Of a DNA stretch of 26,689 nt, positions 1 to 5,930 are shown piece after piece. The position numbers and the translations under genes were made by a program. The DNA is from RGIG1828 sp045592485. Its GTDB lineage: Bacteria; Bacillota; Clostridia; UMGS1810. Position 1 is the first letter of the stretch; every line of letters starts with the position of its first letter. The stretch is taken from contig JAZNUS010000138.1 of the NCBI GenBank assembly GCA_045592485.1, positions 1 through 26,689 on the forward strand. Reading direction: 5' to 3'. The notes below the pieces were generated by a model. That model saw only the letters and a list, made by a program, of their open reading frames with translations. It ran no database searches and was not told where the DNA came from.

Positions 1-2
1 AA

Positions 3-269
3 CTAAATGCCCGTATTTTCCAATTCCCTACATCCGCAATTAAACTGAATGACAAAAAAATCAACTACTATGATTTCATTTCTTCAATGGGAAACGAGGA
101 TTGCAACAAAGCAATTTTAAGAATTGTGCCCAATATTGATATTGACCTCATAAATGTATTTATTGATAACATTATTTATATATCCGATTTGCAAAAGGAA
201 TTTTATAAGACATACATTTCGGCTAGATATGAGAAAATTTTGATGACCACTTACAAGAATTTGATATGA
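3..269 (+). CDS. C-terminal fragment of a possible HipA-like kinase/toxin
   Basis: The reading frame is open from the left edge to the TGA at 267-269, so this is the last ~88 residues of a gene that begins outside the window. An internal ATG at 87 has no ribosome binding site and is not the likely start. The C-terminal pattern (an isoleucine-rich helix, then FYKTYISARYEKIL and a terminal TYKNL) resembles the last helices of HipA-domain proteins of Firmicutes, Ser/Thr kinases that act as the toxin part of HipBA modules. No catalytic residues lie in the visible part, so the assignment rests on a general resemblance only. The region is clearly more AT-rich than the housekeeping genes further right, which fits accessory DNA. 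The next gene starts 65 bases downstream. An unrelated AT-rich hypothetical protein is a real alternative. Confidence 0.4.
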   Translation, partial: LNARIFQFPTSAIKLNDKKINYYDFISSMGNEDCNKAILRIVPNIDIDLINVFIDNIIYISDLQKEFYKTYISARYEKILMTTYKNLI

Positions 270-334
270 CAATTATATGTTTACTGAAAAAGAAAAATTG
301 AATGAATATATAGTAATTATTAGGAGGTATACAA

Positions 335-1306
335 ATGAAAAAAAGAATAGCATACATCGGATTATCATACCCGCTCTTATATGATTATCATAATTGTGCA
401 ACAAAATGCAAAAATGATATGAGTAGCTCCCCCAATCCAATCATTGACAGTCCTTTAGGATTGATGATTCTTTATGATGAGTTGTGGTTTTTGTGTAAGA
501 GCTTATGCCCTAATAACATGCGAAGTTTGCCCTATGTAAAATTTGTTGACGAAATATTCCCTGATATATCTTTTAATAATTTTGATGATTTTAAAAATAC
601 TGTGACACTTGATAATAAGTATAGTACTATATCAGGCTATTCAGATATGTGTCATAAAATGAATATTGATTATAGAGGTGTTGATGGACATACACATGGG
701 CTGAAAATATGTGATATTACTACTTCTGCAAATGGTGGATTTGATAATTATATATTTGATCTTTATGTGTTAACAATACTGCAAAATATTGCAGAAAACG
801 AAGTTGAGATGATTTCAAACTCTAAGTATAAGATTAAAAGCAATGAAATGGATAATACACAATCGGAATTAACTGAAACAATTATAATAAAAAATATTCC
901 AAACTATTTATCAGTACATGGTCCATATCATGAATGCATTGAGGAGTTACGTGAAAATAAATATCTTCAAGACTTTAGAAAATGGATCATTACCAATCAT
1001 AGCAATATACAAAAGAACGAAATTAAAGATGTCTGTTGTTATGTAGAACATAACATACAAGAAACTAAAAATAGTGTTTTTAAGAAGTATTTAGAAAGTA
1101 ATGATAATTTTTCTTGCTTTATCTCTACAGGTAAAACGTTGATCAGTACAATCGGTGGACTCTTTATACCAGCCATATCATTTGGTGATGCATTTTATGG
1201 AATAAAAACGAATGTGAAAAAGTCATTAGAAGTTAATGCCAAGAGATGGCAAGGATTTGTTATTAATGCTCAGGAAATTGTTAATTCAAATAATTTAGGG
1301 AAATAA
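335..1306 (+). CDS. Hypothetical protein of unknown family, AT-rich accessory gene
   Basis: A 323-residue protein that I do not recognise. It starts at an ATG preceded by a strong AGGAGG with good spacing, so translation is likely. The first ~80 residues look like a conserved core: YIGLSYPLLYDY, SSPNPIIDSPLGLMILYDEL, then WFLCKSLCPNNM and LPYVKFVDE, with cysteines and aromatics typical of a folded domain. The middle has no motif I can name. Residues ~260-290 form a hydrophobic, Gly-rich stretch (ISTIGGLFIPAISFGDAFYG) that could be a membrane segment or a buried helix; the end is basic and polar. There is no signal peptide. It follows the tail of a possible HipA-like gene and is followed by a terminator-like hairpin at 1437-1474. 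AT-richness and setting suggest horizontally acquired accessory DNA; a role in defence or toxin biology is a guess. Confidence 0.75.
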   Translation: MKKRIAYIGLSYPLLYDYHNCATKCKNDMSSSPNPIIDSPLGLMILYDELWFLCKSLCPNNMRSLPYVKFVDEIFPDISFNNFDDFKNTVTLDNKYSTISGYSDMCHKMNIDYRGVDGHTHGLKICDITTSANGGFDNYIFDLYVLTILQNIAENEVEMISNSKYKIKSNEMDNTQSELTETIIIKNIPNYLSVHGPYHECIEELRENKYLQDFRKWIITNHSNIQKNEIKDVCCYVEHNIQETKNSVFKKYLESNDNFSCFISTGKTLISTIGGLFIPAISFGDAFYGIKTNVKKSLEVNAKRWQGFVINAQEIVNSNNLGK

Positions 1307-1436
1307 TGCAACTGTCTGTACACTGGTGAAGAAATTTAGAATAGGTAAATAAACTGTATCATACAGTGAGAACTACATAGAAACTTTTTATATCGAAGTG
1401 GCTTGAGACTAGTACCTTTCAATAAAATTTTACCAA

Positions 1437-1474
1437 ACGCCTGTAAGAATTGATTCTTATGGGTGTTTTTGTTT
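1437..1474 (+). terminator. Rho-independent terminator after the 323-aa gene
   Basis: A 13-bp stem with three G-U pairs (arms 1437-1449 and 1454-1466, loop of 4) runs into TTTTT and a further TTT. It lies ~130 bases after the stop at 1306 and just before the promoter at 1542. The rest of 1307-1601 holds nothing else I can name. Confidence 0.7.
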
Positions 1475-1541
1475 AAGGTGAAAAGTGTAATGTGACAACA
1501 AATATTCCGTGTAAAAAATGTGATAAATTTTATAATATTCG

Positions 1542-1570
1542 TTGCATTTTATGAAAATGTGTGGTATACT
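1542..1570 (+). promoter_or_regulatory. Sigma-A-type promoter for the AAA_14/DUF4143 gene
   Basis: TTGCAT at 1542-1547 and TATACT at 1565-1570 are separated by exactly 17 bases. The GGAGG ribosome binding site and the ATG at 1602 follow with a leader of about 25 bases. The gene is therefore probably transcribed on its own. Confidence 0.7.
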
Positions 1571-1601
1571 AATATCAGAATAAGAAATTGGAGGATGCTC
1601 T

Positions 1602-2894
1602 ATGTATCGTTATGCAATAGAAAATCTTGATAAATGGAAAAATAGTAAAAATCGAAAGCCTCTTATTATCGAAGGTGCAAGACAGGTAGGTAAAACCTGG
1701 ATAATGAAGGAATTCGGTAAAAAGTCATATAACAAGACTGTATATATAAATTTTGATTCCAATGTGCAAATGGCAGAATTGTTCTCCATAGACTTAAATG
1801 TGGAACGCATCATTATGGGACTTGAACTATATGCGGGACATAAAATAAACCCAGTTGATACGCTCATTATATTCGATGAGGTTCAGGAAGTACCAAAAGC
1901 ATTATCTTCGCTCAAGTATTTTTATGAAAATGCTCCGGAGTATCATATTGTATGTGCCGGTTCACTTCTTGGAATTGCGTTGCACGAAGGAACATCATTC
2001 CCCGTCGGCAAGGTAGACTTCCTTAAATTGTATCCTCTGTCATTCAAAGAATTTCTTATGGCAATCGGTCTGGAACGATTTGCAGAGTTGTTAGATAAAA
2101 AAGACTATGATATGATAAAAAGCTTTAAGCAGACATATATTGACGCCTTAAAGCAGTATTACTATGTTGGCGGTATGCCTGAGGTTGTGGCATCCTTTGC
2201 TGATGAAAAAGACTTTAATGAAGCAAGGAAAATCCAAAAGAGAATACTTACTGCTTATGAACAGGACTTTTCAAAACATGCACCAAAGGAAATTGTACCG
2301 AAAATAAGAATGTTATGGAATAGCATACCATCACAGCTTGCAAAAGAAAATAAAAAGTTTATATATGGACTCATTCGCGAAGGTGCAAGAGCAAAAGAAT
2401 ACGAAACTGCGATTATGTGGCTTTCTGATTGCGGACTTGTGCATAAGGTCAGCAGAATTAATGCACCCAATATACCCCTTAAGGCATACGAGGACTTGAA
2501 AGCCTTTAAATTATTCATCGTCGATGTAGGCTTGCTTGGTGCAATGGTAGGATTAAACCAACGCACACTCTTAAATGGAAATGAATTATTCACGGAATTT
2601 AAGGGAGCATTGACAGAGCAATATGTTATGCAGCAACTTGCAGTAAATCAGGACTTGGGAATTTATTATTATACCAATGACCGGAATACTTGTGAAGTCG
2701 ATTTTATAGTGGATAACGGTTATAATATTATCCCACTTGAAGTTAAAGCGGAAATCAATCTCAAAGCAAAGAGCCTTAAAACTTACAGAGAAAAATTTAC
2801 GCCCGAAATATCTATACGCTCCTCTATGGCAGATTACAGTGAAGAAATCGGCCTTATTAACCTTCCGCTATATGCGATAGATGGGATTGAATAA
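1602..2894 (+). CDS. AAA_14 / DUF4143 ATPase
   Basis: A 430-residue protein with the architecture of the AAA_14-DUF4143 family, abundant in gut anaerobes and archaea and of largely unknown function. Walker A is GARQVGKT (residues 25-32) and Walker B is TLIIFDE (87-93, Asp92-Glu93). The C-terminal DUF4143 part contains CEVDFIV and PLEVKAE: Asp367 followed by Glu380-x-Lys382 looks like the D...ExK core of PD-(D/E)XK nuclease folds, as is usual in this family. Length is normal and the gene looks intact. The ATG has GGAGG 9 bases upstream and a 17-spaced promoter at 1542. Base composition is AT-rich, and such genes often occur as single mobile or accessory genes. The family call is firm; the cellular role is unknown. 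Confidence 0.92.
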   Translation: MYRYAIENLDKWKNSKNRKPLIIEGARQVGKTWIMKEFGKKSYNKTVYINFDSNVQMAELFSIDLNVERIIMGLELYAGHKINPVDTLIIFDEVQEVPKALSSLKYFYENAPEYHIVCAGSLLGIALHEGTSFPVGKVDFLKLYPLSFKEFLMAIGLERFAELLDKKDYDMIKSFKQTYIDALKQYYYVGGMPEVVASFADEKDFNEARKIQKRILTAYEQDFSKHAPKEIVPKIRMLWNSIPSQLAKENKKFIYGLIREGARAKEYETAIMWLSDCGLVHKVSRINAPNIPLKAYEDLKAFKLFIVDVGLLGAMVGLNQRTLLNGNELFTEFKGALTEQYVMQQLAVNQDLGIYYYTNDRNTCEVDFIVDNGYNIIPLEVKAEINLKAKSLKTYREKFTPEISIRSSMADYSEEIGLINLPLYAIDGIE

Positions 2895-3023
2895 AAAAAT
2901 TAAACTAACAGGGCATAACACGCATATTCTTTTATTGCGGTCACTGATTATTTTTCATGCCGTGGCATTTTAGCAAATTTCGTCTCATATACTTTTACCA
3001 GTAATGTTATGAGGTGAATATGT

Positions 3024-3281
3024 GTGAAAGATTATATTGCTGACAGAGTTTGCGACATAGCAGACCAGATGCTTGAAAGCAAGTGTACGGTGAGAAGTGC
3101 CGCAACAAGATTTGGTGTGTCGAAGTCAACGGTACACAAAGATATCAGCGAAAGATTAAAGCTTATAAACCACACAAAATATGAAGAAATAAAAGAACTT
3201 CTTGAAACAAACAAGGCACAGCGTCACATACGGGGAGGAAATGCAACAAGAAACAAATATCTTAATTCTAAAAAAATCTAA
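3024..3281 (+). CDS. spoIIID: Sporulation transcriptional regulator SpoIIID
   Basis: An 85-residue DNA-binding protein that matches SpoIIID, the mother-cell regulator that tunes sigma-E and sigma-K gene expression during endospore formation. The N-terminus (VKDYIADRVCDIADQML) and the helix-turn-helix (AATRFGVSKSTVHKDISERL, about residues 26-45) are typical, as is the basic tail with HIRGGNATRNKY. The start is GTG at 3024, preceded by GAGGTG with 7-base spacing; an overlapping ATG at 3020 is out of frame. Upstream, a GCATTTT...CATATACT pair near 2965-2993 loosely resembles a sigma-E promoter, which would fit known control of spoIIID, but the match is weak. The gene implies a spore-forming organism. 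Confidence 0.95.
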   Translation: MKDYIADRVCDIADQMLESKCTVRSAATRFGVSKSTVHKDISERLKLINHTKYEEIKELLETNKAQRHIRGGNATRNKYLNSKKI

Positions 3282-3311
3282 ATTAAATTATTTAAAAAAC
3301 ATTGGGATATA

Positions 3312-3340
3312 TTGCTTTTTGTAAAATTTGTTGATATAAT
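3312..3340 (+). promoter_or_regulatory. Sigma-A-type promoter for the nucleotidyltransferase gene
   Basis: TTGCTT at 3312-3317 and TATAAT at 3335-3340 have a 17-base spacer. The leader to the ATG at 3407 is about 60 bases and ends in a GGAGG ribosome binding site, so this gene is separate from spoIIID. Confidence 0.7.
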
Positions 3341-3406
3341 CAATACATACAAAACTAAAGGTTGTTTGGTTTTAAAGCCTAAACTATTTATGGAGGTTTA
3401 TTAACG

Positions 3407-4144
3407 ATGAAAGCAATAATTCTTGCAGCCGGATATGCAACAAGGCTATATCCCCTGACACTCAATCAGCCAAAGGCACTTTTGCCTATTGCAGGGAAAC
3501 CCATCATAGATTATATCGTAGATGAAATTGAAACAATATCGGTTATTGACGAGCTTATCGTCATCAGCAACGAAAAATTTTTCCCTCACTTTACCGACTG
3601 GAAAAACACCAGACAAACAAGACTTACCATCACTGTTTTAAATGACAGAACAACAGACGATTCCAACAAGCTCGGTGCAGTGGGTGATATTCAGTTTGCA
3701 ATTGACGAGCTTTCAATTGATGATGAAATTCTGGTTATGGCAGGTGACAACATTTTCACCTTCGCTCTCAGAGATTTCTATGACGAATACAAATCAAAAG
3801 ACTGTGATATGATTCTTGTTAAGGAAATAAACGAAGTCGAAGAGCTTCGCAGAATGGCAAATGTTACTCTCGACAGCTGCGGCAAGGTTACTGATATGGA
3901 AGAAAAACCGCAAAATCCCAAATCGAACATTGCGGCTTTTGCATCGTACATATACAAAAAAGACACTGTTAAAATGATTAAACAGTATCTTGATGAAGGA
4001 AACAATCCTGATGCACCGGGATTTTTCCCGAGCTGGCTTTACAAGCAAAAGGATGTTTACGCATATAAATTTGAGGGTGAATGCTACGACATAGGAACCC
4101 CGAAATCATACAAAGAGGTTGACGAAATTTTCAGCCGTAACTAA
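3407..4144 (+). CDS. Sugar-phosphate nucleotidyltransferase (RmlA/GlmU-N-like)
   Basis: A 245-residue enzyme of the NTP_transferase family, which couples NTP to a sugar- or choline-phosphate to give an activated precursor plus pyrophosphate. The signature LAAGYATRLYPLT (residues 6-18) with Pro22-Lys23 forms the nucleotide-binding loop, and MAGDN (111-115) holds the metal-binding Asp114. C-terminal FPSWLYKQ and CYDIGTPKSYKEV are typical of the family. It is shorter than RmlA (about 290) and has no hexapeptide-repeat acyltransferase domain, so it is a stand-alone transferase. The substrate cannot be read from sequence; a role in cell-surface polysaccharide precursors is an inference. It has its own promoter and ends at a strong terminator. 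Confidence 0.88.
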   Translation: MKAIILAAGYATRLYPLTLNQPKALLPIAGKPIIDYIVDEIETISVIDELIVISNEKFFPHFTDWKNTRQTRLTITVLNDRTTDDSNKLGAVGDIQFAIDELSIDDEILVMAGDNIFTFALRDFYDEYKSKDCDMILVKEINEVEELRRMANVTLDSCGKVTDMEEKPQNPKSNIAAFASYIYKKDTVKMIKQYLDEGNNPDAPGFFPSWLYKQKDVYAYKFEGECYDIGTPKSYKEVDEIFSRN

Positions 4145-4150
4145 ATCATT

Positions 4151-4195
4151 AAGCGGATTTATTTTAAAGAACACTTTAAAGTAAATCCGCTTTTC
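4151..4195 (+). terminator. Strong 19-bp terminator between convergent genes
   Basis: Arms 4151-4169 and 4174-4192 pair over 19 bp with one G-U and a 4-base loop, followed by TTTTCTT on the plus strand. It sits between the convergent nucleotidyltransferase and subtilisin genes. The minus-strand direction lacks a good T-run. Confidence 0.85.
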
Positions 4196-4214
4196 TTGTG
4201 GTCTCTCAGAACAC

Positions 4215-5222
4215 CTACGAAAGAAGCATCGCTATGAGAAATTCCATTGTTTTTGAGCCTAATTCTTTTCGTCTTCTTATAAGTCTTTCTGCTTCCCCCA
4301 CAGAAACATAGTCGCTTCCTGTTATTCTGCCAAAGCTGAAAAGTCCGTAGCCGTAACGGTCATCTCTGCCAAGACCGCTCAGGTCCTCGGTATAGATGTT
4401 TAAAAGAAGTCTGATTTCATCGGGAGTCAGCCTGCGTCTGTAGCGAAGCTTTCCCTTGGCCTGAAGTATGGCTACTGCTCCGGTTATTATCGGCGTTGCC
4501 ATTGATGTTCCGCTCAGGGTTGCATAGCCATTGTCAAGATAGGTGGAATAGATATTTATGCCTGCGGCAGAAATCTCTGCGGCGCTCCCCTGAGAGCTGA
4601 ACTCGGCAATGTTTTTGTTTATATCTACTGCCGAAACGGCTATTGTCTCGGAGAAATTGGCAGGATAGCCAATGGTGTTGTTACCGTGAATGCCTTCATT
4701 ACCTGCGGCACATATCATGGTAATTCCCGAGTTGTGAACATGCTCAATGAGCTTTTGATAACGAATTGATGTTTCAGGGGATGAAAAGGACATATTTATT
4801 ACATCAACATTTTTTTCAATCATCCACAAAAGACTTTTTTCGATTGCTTGATAATTGGTTTTGCCGTCTTTTCCAAAAGCTTTGGCAACATACACCTCAG
4901 CCTTTGGCGCAACACCCACCACCCCGCTGCCTGTTCTGTCGGCAGCAACAATGCCTGTAACATGGGTTCCGTGACCATTGGCATCTTCAATATCTAAGCG
5001 GGAGCCTCCGCTGAAATTTATACCATCGGCAATGCGGCTTTTAAGATCGGGATGGCTGCAACAAACGCCGGTATCGACAATACCAACCTTTATGCCCTCC
5101 CCCATGGTTTCCGACCATTCAAGGGGTGCTCCTACCATACGCACACCATAGTCTATTATTTCTTTATCCTGAGTTGAATTTATGTTAATAAGCTTATAGT
5201 CGCTGATTCTGAAATATTTCAT
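4215..5222 (-). CDS. Intracellular subtilisin-like serine protease (S8 family)
   Basis: A subtilase with the full catalytic set. Counting from a TTG six codons upstream, Asp56 (VDTGV), His90 (NGHGTHVTG), oxyanion Asn181 (AAGNEG) and Ser246 (GTSMATP) are all present; subtract 6 for the start chosen here. That start is the ATG at 5220-5222, with GGAG about 10 bases upstream; the TTG at 5238-5240 lacks a ribosome binding site. There is no signal peptide and only a short N-terminal stretch (~30 residues) before the catalytic domain, as in intracellular subtilisins (IspA type), which carry a short N-terminal extension instead of a large propeptide. The length (335 residues) fits that group. The probable role is turnover of cytoplasmic proteins, perhaps in stationary phase or sporulation. 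Confidence 0.92.
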   Translation of the reverse strand: MKYFRISDYKLININSTQDKEIIDYGVRMVGAPLEWSETMGEGIKVGIVDTGVCCSHPDLKSRIADGINFSGGSRLDIEDANGHGTHVTGIVAADRTGSGVVGVAPKAEVYVAKAFGKDGKTNYQAIEKSLLWMIEKNVDVINMSFSSPETSIRYQKLIEHVHNSGITMICAAGNEGIHGNNTIGYPANFSETIAVSAVDINKNIAEFSSQGSAAEISAAGINIYSTYLDNGYATLSGTSMATPIITGAVAILQAKGKLRYRRRLTPDEIRLLLNIYTEDLSGLGRDDRYGYGLFSFGRITGSDYVSVGEAERLIRRRKELGSKTMEFLIAMLLS

Positions 5223-5329
5223 AAAAAAACCACTCCGCAATTTTCATTACTTTATCAGTATATGAAATGTGCAAAGTGGTGGTGAATTTTAATGTTAATT
5301 ATAATCGCTTCATTAAAAGAATATGTTTA

Positions 5330-5734
5330 TTATTTACCGGAATCCTTCAGTTCAACAAGAGCATCCTTAATCTGTTCGAGAAGAACAATATCTTCAGGCT
5401 TCGGAGCAGGCTCTTCTTTTTTGGGTTCCTCTTCCTTTCTGCGTTTCATAGAATTTATCGCCTTGATAACAACAAAAATTGAAAATGCGGTTATGAGGAA
5501 ATTAACAATATTCTGAACAAGATTTCCGTAGTTAATTGACGCATCACCTATTTTGAGTGAAAGCTTTGCAAAATCGTAACCGCCCATAAGAACTCCGACC
5601 AACGGCATAATCACATCGTCAACAAGGGATTTTACGATTGTATTGAAGGCACCGCCCACAACAACGCCGACAGCCAGGTCAACAACATTGCCTTTTACGG
5701 CAAACTCTTTGAATTCTTTTAAAAATTTTTTCAT
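5330..5734 (-). CDS. mscL: Large-conductance mechanosensitive channel MscL
   Basis: A 134-residue membrane channel that opens under high membrane tension and releases solutes on hypo-osmotic shock. The N-terminal amphipathic helix (MKKFLKEFKEFAVKGN) leads into the conserved first transmembrane segment with VDLAVGVVVGGAF; the second membrane segment is near residues 70-92, and the charged C-terminal helix contains MKRRKEEEPKKEEP. The chosen ATG at 5734 has GGGAGG 7 bases upstream; an in-frame ATG 33 bases earlier has none. The gene has its own promoter with perfect consensus hexamers (5780-5808) and appears monocistronic, between the GTPase fusion and the subtilisin gene. Confidence 0.97.
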   Translation of the reverse strand: MKKFLKEFKEFAVKGNVVDLAVGVVVGGAFNTIVKSLVDDVIMPLVGVLMGGYDFAKLSLKIGDASINYGNLVQNIVNFLITAFSIFVVIKAINSMKRRKEEEPKKEEPAPKPEDIVLLEQIKDALVELKDSGK

Positions 5735-5779
5735 TTGTTTCCTCCCAATTTGTATTTGATATTCCAATTTTACGGTTTG

Positions 5780-5808
5780 ATTATATTACAAACAGGTTCC
5801 TTTGTCAA
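5780..5808 (-). promoter_or_regulatory. Consensus sigma-A promoter for mscL
   Basis: On the minus strand TTGACA (5808-5803) and TATAAT (5785-5780) are both perfect hexamers with a 17-base spacer. The leader to the mscL ATG is about 40 bases. Confidence 0.9.
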
Positions 5809-5819
5809 TAGAACGGAAT

Positions 5820-5891
5820 TTATTTGTTACAAAACAAATGGGGGTGGCAGGGTGATAAAAAATGAGGCTCTCGCTCCGGTGCAAAATTCAT
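5820..5891 (-). other. GC-rich intergenic block with a possible 23-codon ORF
   Basis: Between the GTPase fusion stop (5931) and the mscL promoter lies a stretch much richer in G and C than its surroundings (about 5837-5907). On the minus strand it holds GAGGTG, a 7-base gap and an ATG opening 23 codons (MNFAPEREPHFLSPCHPHLF...). It could be a tiny gene, a structured RNA or a copy of a dispersed intergenic repeat. Nothing in the sequence decides between these. Confidence 0.2.
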
Positions 5892-5930
5892 CTTCAAACA
5901 CCTCGCCAAATCTCAATCTGAAAAATTACA

